Assembly: GCA_028023455.1 (NCBI GenBank)
Contig: JAQFVV010006449.1
Coordinates: 604,812 to 668,811, forward strand
Reading direction: 5' to 3'
DNA from: Epiperipatus broadwayi
Taxonomy: Eukaryota > Onychophora > Udeonychophora > Euonychophora > Peripatidae
DNA: 64,000 bases
Shown here: positions 12,050 through 23,206 of the stretch, piece by piece
Layout: every line of letters begins with the position of its first letter
Position numbering within the stretch: position 1 is the stretch's first letter
Notes under the pieces: model-generated
Databases searched by the model: none
What the model saw: only the letters and a program-made list of their open reading frames with translations
Told to the model about the DNA's origin: nothing
Made by a program: the position numbers and the translations under genes

Positions 12050-14618
12050 TGTAACGGTCAGAAAACGTGTGACTCATAAACATAGTGCAGAATTCGACCA
12101 CCATACAGAACAGCAGCACCATTGAGTAGCGAAGCCAACCGTGGTACTGAGTTCGAACATAGTTTATCAGTTCCACAATACAATCCACGAAACAACGCAT
12201 CTGATGCGACATTAGTAAATATTTCCTTAGGCACGGTGGTCAGGGATATGCAAGAGATTCATGATTTTATTCTCGAGTTAGCCAATAATCAAACTAATAT
12301 TAATTAAACATCCATATTTACATAATCAAGGAAATATTAGATAGAATGGGTATCGAATAAATGAAATGTAATTGCAGACGTATAGTTTAAAATTATTTAT
12401 TAATACATTTTAATAAAACAATCATTAATAATATTTTATGGACTAAAAGCTTCAGTAGCAGGATTTGCAACATGATTATATTTTAAAGAATACATTTATT
12501 TATTTACACATTATTTTATATTGGGAATTCTGTAGCGATATTTCCGATACTGCAATGTTTACAAAGGGAATTCACTTATTTGAAGGCTTAATCTAGCTAC
12601 CTAAAATTCTTGAGTAAGTATTTCTAATGCATGCCTGGAGGGATTTATACCTTTGCAATGCAAGAGTCTAAAGTATGGGTTATAAGAGTAATGGGCAGAC
12701 ATATATTTATTTAATTAAAATATTTATTTATAACTAAGGGCAAACATTTATTTGAGAGTGATTTATGAAGATAATGCAGAGGCGGAGTGAGATATAGAAT
12801 AATAAAATTGAGCAAAGGAACACGTGGTACACTTTAGAAAGGCGATATGGAATGGCAGTATATTGAAACTGCAATGCCGTGAATGAGTTTATAAAACTAT
12901 CGGGCTGGTCTCTGCCGCAGCCCGACGAAGTAAGGTGTCACATAAGCATAACCAGGGACAAGCAGTATGTGTCGCAATTTTCCAGCTGGCTGCATGACAG
13001 GTTAAATCCTATGGGAGCATTTATTATGTCCTCTTGTGTAGGACGACTGGGGTTAATTTCAACCCTGAAGAATCCGGAAATTTCGCGGTGGAATGGGTCA
13101 TCGTGTCTCTGAAACGTAACACATGTATACTGTATAAATGGTTATGATGAGATTTAAATAGATTTCTGACTTGGCCCTACATTACCAACATTTACTCAAG
13201 AACCCTGGCGACTCTCAAAGAAATGGGATTTTCTAGAATTATTCATTAAATTTAATAAATACAAAATATATATAAACTGGGAGTTATTACAACTAATAAG
13301 CCAGCCATTTGCGAAGTAGTAGACCCTGCATTACAATAAATGATGCACTGAATGCGTGTCGATTTATATGAAAGTGAAGTTATTAAGGAAAGTAAATATT
13401 AATGAAAATTTGACACGCATTCTTTGTTTCAAGCGATCATAGATTTACTTTGAAAATTGAGACAATTATGAGCATGCAATAATTAAATAATAACTATAGA
13501 TAAACATGTTGATTATAGAAATACGCACCCACGAAAGATAGAGTGAGGTAAGCTAGATTATTAGAGAAATTTACACATTATATTAATTATTCAATTTTAG
13601 TTATATAAATGATAGTTTTTACATTTTATAATTTAGATAAGTATTATGAAGAAGAGCTATAGCATATTATTAGAGTACTCTAGAGTTTGAACACTGACAG
13701 CTACCTGCTTTATAAGAAGTTTTCTGATTCCATTGGTTAAGTAGCAAATAGTTCGTGAGTGGCAATTCTTTCTTGTATTTAGATATTTCATTTAATTTCA
13801 CAGCAGCAGTAGCTTTTTCATTTATTTCAGGCAGCAGATCTTCATGGTGAATTTATGATGGGCAATGGAAAGTTCAGCATCCGATAGGCCATCTCCCGAT
13901 GGAGAATAATCTAGGTGCTTTACTCGGTCATACCTTGGCAGGAACAAATTATTTTTATATTTTTGGAGACTCTCAGTGATCGAGAGCAAAGCTAAAGTTT
14001 AAGTGAATGTCTCCAGCAAGTCTAAGATGGCCTCTTTTTTTATCTTGATCTCTCACATTTTTGTTAAGGTATTTTTAGCTTCTATTTAATCTGCCCTGAG
14101 GATAATCAACGCATTTTGTTGGTTTTTAATTAAAGAAAGCTGCCGTTCTATTGTTTACATTTTACATTTACTAATTATATTTTGGGGAATTTTTCTTTAA
14201 TTAATCTATTATCTATCACTGGCCGATGCTTTTAAATTTCAAAAACAAAAAGTGAACATAAGATTATTTTAACTTTTAATTAAATATTACATCAGATTTT
14301 TTTAGAATTATTATTAAATGAAATTTAAACAAAGCAATAAATACGAACTTTATAATCCAAAATAAATGATTAAAATTATACAAAATCATATAACTAAGAA
14401 ATCTAAATTATATTATTTTATCCCTATTTATTGCGTTTAATTTGAGATCGAAATGTGTGCATGTTTATGTCTAATTCTACATATATTTATACATTTTTAA
14501 TATTGTTACACACACAATTCGATATCAAAAAGTTTAAATTTGGGCGTGATAGACCGGTCAGTGAGAGAAGACAGAAAAAGGTGAAACTTAAGATTTGAAT
14601 ATGAATCTTACTGTTTCA
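12050..14618 (-). repeat. LTR (5' LTR in element orientation)
   Basis: A 2569-bp partner of 7499-10057 with the same TG...CA termini. Its outer end was later included in a 48-bp tandem duplication. Confidence 0.85.
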
Positions 14619-14688
14619 ATATATATATATATACTTCATTATTTGAATATGAATCTTACTGTTTCAATATATATATATATACTTCATT
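14593..14688. repeat. Perfect 48-bp tandem duplication across the LTR edge
   Basis: 14593-14640 and 14641-14688 are identical. Each unit holds the last 26 bp of the LTR plus 22 bp of flanking (TA)n and TACTTCATT. The LTR insertion therefore came first and the duplication afterwards. Confidence 0.9.
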
Positions 14689-14699
14689 ATTGATATAAT

Positions 14700-16140
14700 A
14701 AAATAGTTTTTGAAAAAAAAAGGAGAAGGATTTTTAATTTGTTGAAATTATTGCATCCTCTGGTACTAATATAGAAAGTGATTCTGATTCTTTTATGGAT
14801 TTAATGAATGGTTCATCTGCACATAGATCAGACTTAAATATTGATAACATTAAATGGAATTATTGAAATGAAGATGTGTCTGGTATGTCTAGGTTCTAGA
14901 ATGAAGTGCTCTGATATATGTCATGGTTAATTTCATTTTTCATGTTTGTAATTGTCAAACTTGACTTGATGCAGAAATTTTAAATCAGTTGGTTTAGAAT
15001 TTTTCAGTGTAAAGAATGTAATAATTTACCTATTAAATTGGATCAAATGACTGTTGAAGAAAATAAGTTAATAGATAATAAAAATCTTTTAGAATCAGAA
15101 TAAAATTTATTGATTGAATGAAATTTTGAAAGAAAGACTATACCAGAGAAACTGTCATGGGTTTTACTGATAGTTTTTTAAATAATGATATTGAACCAAC
15201 TTCCAATTTGGAGATTGTTTATGTACATAAAAGTATTGAAAACAATATTTCAAATCCATTTAATTTTACTTTTGCACTGTTACAATCTATGTCTCTTCAG
15301 GAAATATATAGTTTGATAATGAATATAGCTAAAATTTGTGATAGTTGTTCAAATATTAATAATAAAATATTACTTTCAATAACATATGAATACAATGTGA
15401 TTTACTGGAAACTCATATTTCTAATGATAATATCAATATTGTAATCTCCAGTAATATAAAATCGAATCCATCTTTAACTGGAAATGATAGTTTTTTACAT
15501 CATAAAATTTTGAGTAATAATAACAATGGTGATTATGATATTTCAGATAATAATTTTCACATTATGGACTTTGATAAGGTTGGTGACTCTGAAGTAATCT
15601 CCAAATCTTCTTTGTTTGACATATCTTATGAAAATAAAATACTTTTTGCACTGACTATGAAAAAAATAATAACAGTCTTAACTTCAATAAGGGGAAATTT
15701 AATATATACAGTAGAGAAATACTTAATCAAGATATTTATTTTCCTAGTAAAAATGTGCATTCCAAAGTTAATAGCTATTCAAAGAATAATGTAAAAAATT
15801 TTACTCAACAAGAGCATATAAACAATTGACCAAACATCAACAATATTTATTTGTATTAAATGATAAAAAAAATTCTAATAAGCTTTTTAAATTTTATATT
15901 AATAATTCCAAATCTAAATGTTTTACTAATTTTTTTATAAAAAAAATTACCTTTTAAATAATAAATATATAAATAATCAAAATTATCATTCACAATTTTC
16001 AGGGTTAAGTGATGGTTTAAGATTTAATTTCGATCAAAACCAGTTTAATAAAAGCATTAATGCACCAAATGTTAAAACCTTTTGGAATAATGACAAATAC
16101 AATATAAGTTATTATGTTTTGATTCCAAGAAAGCTCCTGG
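14700..16140 (+). pseudogene. Eroded retrotransposon ORF1-like remnant
   Basis: The longest open pieces are 15157-15444 and 15510-15794, hydrophilic and Asn/Ser/Ile-rich. Near 14895-15030 a broken frame reads KCSDIC, then FHFSC, then QCKEC. The Cys/His spacing is reminiscent of a PHD-type finger such as occurs in ORF1 of some LINEs, with stops between. Downstream short peptide-like runs (for example NNSKSKCFTNFF at about 15900) continue to the (TA)n tract. I infer an old retroelement ORF1; a dead host gene is also possible. Confidence 0.35.
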
Positions 16141-16167
16141 AAATAATCTTATAAAGCCATAATTTAT

Positions 16168-16270
<103 letters not shown>

Positions 16271-17382
16271 TTGAACCAGATAGTAGCCATTTCAAAGGTC
16301 ACTTCACAAAAGTAGAACTAACTTTTGTGTTTTATTAAATTTAAACAACAAAACTATTTTTAGAAAAAAATTTTATAAAAGTATATGTATAAAACACATA
16401 CTCAGTTATAGTTAAAATATGGAATTTTAAATTTTTTTATAGAATTGGTTTTAAAATAGTTTTCTTTCACCACTTGTTTTTAGTCAATTTGTTTGAAAAC
16501 AAGCAAGCTTGTTAATAACCTTCTTGTCTGTTTTATTTTAATCATTTCTATGCAGTGATCTAATTTTATGTTGTTTTTGTTTAAAATAATCCGTGGTTAG
16601 AATTCCTAATTACTTTGAGCGGGAGATTTGAGATTTGTCCTGCCCTAAGGCCTAGAATTTGACAACAAGAAAAGCTGTTGCAGAAAATATGGCATGGGTA
16701 TAAATAACCCTGAAAATTTTGGGACAATAGTTTTTATTCTTGGCTAACACACAGCTTCAAAGTAAGATTCATTATTCATTTTCACACTTTGATTAGGCTG
16801 CTGAGATTCATACCGTTTTGGTAGCAGTTCGGACATTTAATTTCTTTTAAAAATTTGCATTTGTTAAAAGATTTTTTATTGCTTTTCAAGATGACAAAAT
16901 ATGCTACCCTACATTTTGTAATCATCAATATGTTTGCTAACTTAACCAAAGGATAAATCCCTGACTTCCAACTCTCCTTCAGTCATACCATGAACATCTA
17001 AAATAAACTGGATCCTCAATGCCTTCACTTGCTTGGGAACTATGCAAACTTGGCTTTACCATAAGGTAAATATTTTTTTATTCTTGCCAGGGTAAATTCT
17101 TTTAGTTATATCTTCGCTTAATCTAATAAATAAAAGTCTTTATAATTATACCTGGGTCTTGTTTTATGCGGACTATTTTTTTGCAATTTTGAAGTTATAC
17201 GATTCATGTTTCTTCTTAATATTTTTCATGCTTCACTATATTTATTAGATATCAAGAAATTTAAATTATTAATAACTTATTTTCATTTGAAATTTTCCAA
17301 AAATATAAGATAACGTGAATATGGCCTGAACCTGTATTTAGAATTTTAGCTTCTATGTAAATAGCCTATTTATACTAATGAG

Positions 17383-17622
<240 letters not shown>

Positions 17623-17884
17623 GATTTATACTTACTAAAAATATCACAATAAATATTCAAAAAAATTTAACATTAAAATGTAAATTGTTATATATAATAG
17701 AAATAAATAATCTTTTAGATTTTTAAAATAAAAAAAAAAAACCAAAGATTTTATAAACTGAAAATAATCTTTCTAATGATAATGTATAATCTTTTTGTTT
17801 TGATTGCAATCTCATTTTTTTAAATATAGAAACAGAAAATCATTAACACAACATAAGACAGAAAGTGGACTAGTTGTACATCAT

Positions 17885-17996
17885 ATCACGAATAAAAATA
17901 AAATGGCTAACAGGTTTCTCTGGGCATAATTGCTGAGAGATTCTTGACTTCATTTAAGGAGAAGCTACAATGCATCACATCACATCAAATATGATT
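17885..17996 (+). mobile_element. LINE 3'-end fragment nested in TIR element copy 1
   Basis: About 110 bp here is the reverse complement of about 19890-19995, the 3' end of the LINE in duplication A, and ends in the same CATCACATCA-type tail. It is a severely 5'-truncated insertion. Confidence 0.7.
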
Positions 17997-19889
17997 TTTT
18001 TTCCAGTTTCCAAACAAATTCTGGTGGTAATGAGTAAAATATGTATGAAAAATTGTAAATTTAAATACTGTAGTAATAAAAAGAGTAAAAAAAGTTTGTC
18101 TTGTATTAATTTTTTTCAAATATTTGAAATATTTATTAGTCATACTTTATTTGCTTATTTTTTTTATGTGAATTTTAAAGTAATTTTTTTTATTGCTTTG
18201 CTTTTATGTGAATTCTGAAAAATAGCGACCCTATCCCCCATTTTTCAAAGTAAATTAACTCAATTTTTGTGCGATTTTTTTAATACGGGTATTCTGTGGA
18301 ACCTGTCTACCACATAAAATGAGACCCAGGTGTATTTAACTTTCTATTTATTCACTGTATTGGCTTTTCATTACAATTTTATTTATTGGAGAGTGTCTAG
18401 TGAGTTTGTATTTTTATATGCTTAATATATCTATTTATATGTCTAACTTTTTCTAAATGCTTTAGCAGTCTTGCACAATTATAATTTGCTTACTTGTACT
18501 TATTTTACTGTCAAATAATTGATTTTAATTACTGTGTTTGCACTTTTGGATGGTGGTTTATCATGTTTATTGTTTTCATTGTCTGTAGTTAGAGATATCT
18601 TTTCTTAATTTCTAGATTACTTAATTTTGTAGTCATATTTTTCTTTTGTCTTGCATGTAAATTGATCCCAAATTGCCTTAAAAGTATTTTATTGAGGGCT
18701 TTTCTACTGGCAATATGACATTCTTGTTTCGATCCATTATGCAAGGGCAAAAAACACTCACTGGTCCAATTTCATCAAATTCCTGCAAGATCGTATATTT
18801 TCATATATCTCTGAATCAAGAAACTAGGATTGTTTTATTTATAAATTGCTAGTATGAAGATAATATTAATCCCCTTTTATAAATTATAGTGGAAAAAAAA
18901 ACTTTCTGCTAAAGTATTTAATGTTTTAATTTTTTTTTTCATATGTATTCTTTGATAAAATAACTTATAAAAAAATCTAGGTCAGCATTTATGATTTAGC
19001 TTTCTACATTTATTTTGTATTTTACAGATGGCTTTAAATTTTATCAGCGCATGTATTCAAAACTTGGATTGTAAATTTATTTGTTGTTATAATTATTTCA
19101 CTTTCTTGAAATGTTTGGGCAGATGTAACTGGTTTTCTAATTATTTACTTGTCTCCCACTGAGACCCCTAATTATTATTCTCAGATTTGTTTTGTCCAAT
19201 CATTTGATTTAAATTTACCAGTTTTAAATGCCAGTTTTCCTTTCATGCTATTTAATATTTTATTAATTTGAAATCATTGATGTTGGAGTATTTTCTAAGT
19301 TTGTTATTTCATTAAATTGGAGATGTAAATGTCCTTCCATTTTATAATTTATACTCTGGTGTATTAATCATATTTTTCTTTTGTTCTTGGGGTAAATCAA
19401 TCATCTTTGATTTAAACATAATATAAGATGCAGCTTCTACCAGCAATATGATGTTCTTGATCCTGAAACATTTTCTGGGGCAAGAAATGCACGCCGGCAC
19501 TGGTTTCATGTTTTATTTAAAGAATATATTGTTTTTATATCTCTGATTGGGGAAACCGGTGTTTTGGTGAATTCTTAGCTGAAGGAAATTGGTTTCCTTC
19601 CTTTCAAATATGCTATTAGAAAATTATTCTGTCTGCCAGAGCATTAAATTTTATATTTTCTGGTACACACCTGAGATAATCCTGGTTGATGTGTTATAAA
19701 CTTTTATTTTATAATTTATATCTCTCTTAAATAAAATTTTAAAATGTGTTTAAACTTAATTTGTCTGATGTTTGTCTTTGTGCTTTTATTTCTCAATTGT
19801 CTAAACAATACATAAGATTTCTTATTTCTCCTTGAATCTAGTCAGTGCAAACCATCATCCTCATCCATTCTGATCACAGTAAATAAATT

Positions 19890-21740
19890 TTTCATATGAT
19901 GTGATGTATTATGGCTTCTCCTTAAACGATGTCAAGAATATATTGGCAATTATGCCCAGATAAGCCTGTTAGCCACTTTATTTTACATTCCCCTTTCTAA
20001 ATTTACCCATAATCTGCTCTATCCCATTTCCACAACATAATCTTTGTCAACTCTATAACCTTTATATCTAAATCCCCCTTATCTTTTCCCAAACCCAGCA
20101 TAAAAACCAATAATTCACTTTCTGTATAATCACTCTTTACATTCAATTAACAAATGCCTAATATTTTCTATTCCTTCCTTACATAATTTACAAAATAAAT
20201 CACCCATATTTTTCCATTTACATGTATATTCTTTTGTAGCTAAAGATCCCGTTCGAGCCTTAAACAATAAACTACTTTCCTTACTATTATCATATATTAA
20301 CTCACACCTAATATTCTGTTTATTTCTATATATATTTAAACTCTTTTTATTCTCCATACTATTTCTCCATCTCTCTAACTCCTTAGTCTTTATTAATAAA
20401 TTTATTCTTTTATCCCATTCCTTACTACTATAGCACTCAATAATTTTCTTAATACAATCATCCAATCTTTTGTACAAATATACTGATATAAATTCTTTAT
20501 CCAAGTCTTTTGCATACCTCATTATCTTTCTGACCCATCTTCTTACCTGCCCTTTACTCATAACCCAATTAAATACTATTTTATATATTCTTTTATTATG
20601 CATAAACTGCAATCTACCAAACATTATCATGTTACTTTTTGTATCTCTCATATAAAAACTTAACCATCCCATTTCTCCTTGAATTGCCTCCCTTGCTGTC
20701 TATACTTCTGCATCCAATGCATGTCTTCCTACTTCCCTTTGAGCTTTTTCTAAGTACACCTGGGTCTTGTTTTATGTGATAGATAGTTTCCTCAGAAAAC
20801 ACGCAAATGAAATTGTGCAAAAGTAGAAGTAACTTACCTTGAAAAAGGGGGGATATGGACTGAGATTTTTCAAAAATTGCGTAAAAGCAAAGCACCAACG
20901 TAAAATTACTTTAAAATTCGTACAAAAAAAAAGGAAATAAAATATGACTAATAAAAACATTTAAATTTGAAAAAAATTGATACAAGACAAACTTTTTTTA
21001 ACTATAATATTTAATTTTATTCAAAACAATATATTTTTATGCATAATTTACAGTAATTTACATTTTTATACACATTTTAATTATTATCGCGATTTGCCAA
21101 TAAACAGGTTCATTTACAAACTCGTAAAAAAAATCAGATTCTTCACATGAGAAAATAGAACTAGCTCCAACGTCACTCTCATGTTGTTAATGTTTTTCTG
21201 GTGACAACATAATTAGTAATTAATCTAACAACTAAAAATTAAATTCTTATTTTGTCTTTAATTTTTTAATTTTAAATTTTAATTGTGCTCACTGCTATTA
21301 CTGATTAAAAATAAACTTGCGGACACTAAATGATTAATAATTGATTACATTCTTTTTTAAAAAGTAAAAACAGAATGTGATTTAAAATGCAAAATTAACA
21401 CGCACAATGTTTGAACAAATTTATATTATAATCTTGTAAAATTTAATGTGTATATACATAAAATGTGGAAATCATAATTTTAATTTCATTATTGCATAAA
21501 ATCTTACTATTATAAAGCACTGAAAATATTGAAATTACTAAGATGAAAGTCGAATTCCAATAATGTACTATTACTTTCAATATTCGCAAAATTTATTATT
21601 TAAAGTAATAGCGCATTATCGGAATTCGACTTCCGGTGAAACATGGACTCACGTAACTTCAAAATTGTGTTAAATAAGTCCGCGCGTAAAAAGAGACCCA
21701 GGTGTAATCTAATATCTTTTTACTAACATAATTAATAATA
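19890..21740 (-). pseudogene. LINE family 2, copy A: ORF2 C-terminal part
   Basis: The open segment 20672-20130 (180 aa) ends with the finger FCKLCKEGIENIRHLLIEC (C-x2-C-x8-H-x4-C) typical of the C-terminus of LINE ORF2. Before it come a basic, Trp-containing helical region and KARTGSLATKEYTCKWK. Further upstream on the minus strand a broken frame (GRHALDAEV) reaches 20756, where a TIR element interrupts it; about 30 bp more remain after the element at 21707-21740. Copy B (25800-27050) is the same sequence without the interruption. The 3' end lies near 19890. This family differs from LINE copies 1-4 in sequence. It is 5'-truncated and non-functional. Confidence 0.75.
20757..21704 (+). mobile_element. 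TIR element (TA target), copy 2
   Basis: The ends are CACCTGGGTCT and AGACCCAGGTG, flanked by TA (20755-20756 and 21705-21706). Copy B keeps the empty site CTAAGTAATTTATTACC near 26690, so the TA was duplicated on insertion. It is 948 bp with no ORF. It contains an internal inverted repeat (around GTCGAATTCC at 21550 and GGAATTCGAC at 21624). It is closely related to copy 3 at 43629. Confidence 0.88.
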
Positions 21741-22122
21741 ATAATAATAATTTTAGCCAGACAACATAGGGATTCGAGTTTTCAAGCCCAGATAGGATTT
21801 TGTTTAGAAAATTGCAAAAGATTTCAGGTGTAAAAGGCAATATTTAGTAGGTGGAAGCCAGTGTTTGTTAATTATTGCATGTATTGTTGAAGCAGTTTTG
21901 TAGAAAGTGGTTGTCTTTTCATATGAAATCATTTAGAGAAACAGTAAATAGGGGTTGTTGTTTTTTTAATTATTTCAGAGGTAATTTTTGGAATATAAAA
22001 GTGTTAAATATAGTTCATTGTCTTCTTTCATATAAATAATTAATAAACAGTAAATAGTGTTTATTTGCTAGTCAATTTTTTTTAAGATAATATATAAATA
22101 GTGAGTTTAGGCTTGTGTAATA
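21741..22122. other. Region between duplication A and the coiled-coil ORF
   Basis: AT-rich, no ORF. It could be the 5' leader of the plus-strand element whose ORF follows. Confidence 0.35.
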
Positions 22123-22542
22123 ATGGGAGTAGTTGAAAAAGAAGAGTCAGAGACACTGAGGATGATGAAGATGATGATGGATATGATGAGGGAAATGCAT
22201 CAAGAAATAAAGGAAAAAAATAGAGAAATGCATAAAAAAATGAAAGAAGAAATTAGTGAATTCAAGAAAAGTCAGCAAGTAATGCTGGCAGAATTCAAAG
22301 TTGAAATAAAGGAAGAAAATAGAGAATTTTGTCAAGAAATAAAGGAAGAAATTAGAGAGTTCAAAGCAGAAATGATTAGAAAAATGAAGACAGTGAGGGG
22401 TGAAATGAAGGAAAGTCAGGAAATAGAAAAAGAAGTTGAGATTGAAAATGATCTGAAAAATGAGTTGACTAAAGAAATTAAATTAGAACAGGATAGTGTT
22501 AAATTAGATAAGGCTGAAATAAAACTAGAAAATGTAGATTAA
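22123..22542 (+). CDS. Coiled-coil protein, 139 aa, probable retroelement ORF1
   Basis: An intact frame of 139 codons from the first Met, extremely rich in Glu, Lys and Met. Residues about 5-125 form an almost continuous run of charged heptad-like repeats (variants of EIKEENREF..EIKEEIREFK), predicting a long coiled coil. There is no signal peptide, membrane segment or Cys motif. Coiled-coil ORF1 proteins that trimerise occur in several LINE clades, and decayed sequence in the same direction follows, so I infer the start of a retroelement ORF1. A simple-repeat expansion of GAAATAAAG-like units is an alternative. No intron signals or promoter were recognised. Confidence 0.45.
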   Translation: MGVVEKEESETLRMMKMMMDMMREMHQEIKEKNREMHKKMKEEISEFKKSQQVMLAEFKVEIKEENREFCQEIKEEIREFKAEMIRKMKTVRGEMKESQEIEKEVEIENDLKNELTKEIKLEQDSVKLDKAEIKLENVD

Positions 22543-23190
22543 GAAATAGAAAAAAGTTATAAGGTAAAGACAGAAAATCAGGTAAAAGAGTTTCTGTGTG
22601 AAACTAAAAATAGGAATTCGTTTTAGTAACTATTTGTTTTGAATAAGAATTTGAAAAGAAAAGAATTAGGAAAAAGATTAAGAAATATGATTTTAAAGTT
22701 GAAGTAGAAGCCATATATAGAAGGATCTTATGTCAAACATTCAAAAAGATTGTAGAAGATAAATTCTTTTTATTTACTATTGCTGATAGTATGATTAATA
22801 AAGGGAGACACTTCATAGAAATGAGTTTTGCTTGGCAAAAAGGTTTTTCATTACACTAGTTAGAAAATAGAACAGAATGAGAAAGAGACAAAATCTTAAA
22901 TTCTAGACAAGTAAAATATAAGAGAGGGAAATTAGATCATTTCAGAAAGTTACTAAAAGGCGTAAAAGAACCGCTGGACAAAAATTAAAGGTTCATCTTT
23001 AGTAATCGGATGGTTTGGTTTAATAATTTTTTTTTTGTTACAAGGATTATGAGAATAGAATGATAAAATTAAATATTGTTTGTTTTTTTTTTAATGCAAA
23101 GGCAAATGTTCAGTCGGGTTTCTTGAAATTTTTAAAATGTTTATAGTTTTAAAAAAAAGAGCACAGACATGTTTTTATTTTTATTTTTAT
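22543..23190 (+). pseudogene. Decayed continuation of the coiled-coil ORF
   Basis: Broken frames still read as protein-like pieces, for example AIYRRILCQTFKKIVEDKF (about 22710-22770) and GRHFIEMSFAWQKGF (about 22805-22850). I read this as the downstream part of the same ORF1, disrupted by stops and frameshifts. The family is not identified. Confidence 0.35.
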
Positions 23191-23206
23191 CACATATTTA
23201 GGCAGT

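Larger units (their letters stand above)
7499..14618 (-). mobile_element. Non-autonomous gag-only LTR retrotransposon, minus strand
   Basis: Two direct repeats (7499-10057 and 12050-14618) start TGTAACGGTC and end TTACTGTTTCA on the plus strand, the TG...CA ends of LTRs. They flank 1992 bp of internal DNA. Orientation is set by three signs on the minus strand: a primer-binding-like site inside the 12050 end, a purine-rich tract against the 10057 end, and a gag-like reading frame. No protease, RT, RNase H or integrase is present, and the internal region is too short for them, so it must have depended on another element's enzymes. The flanks are ATATAT on both sides, compatible with a 4-6 bp target duplication but uninformative in TA repeat. 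The LTR sizes, 2559 and 2569 bp, exceed the internal region. The type resembles the plant TR-GAG/LARD class. Confidence 0.8.
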
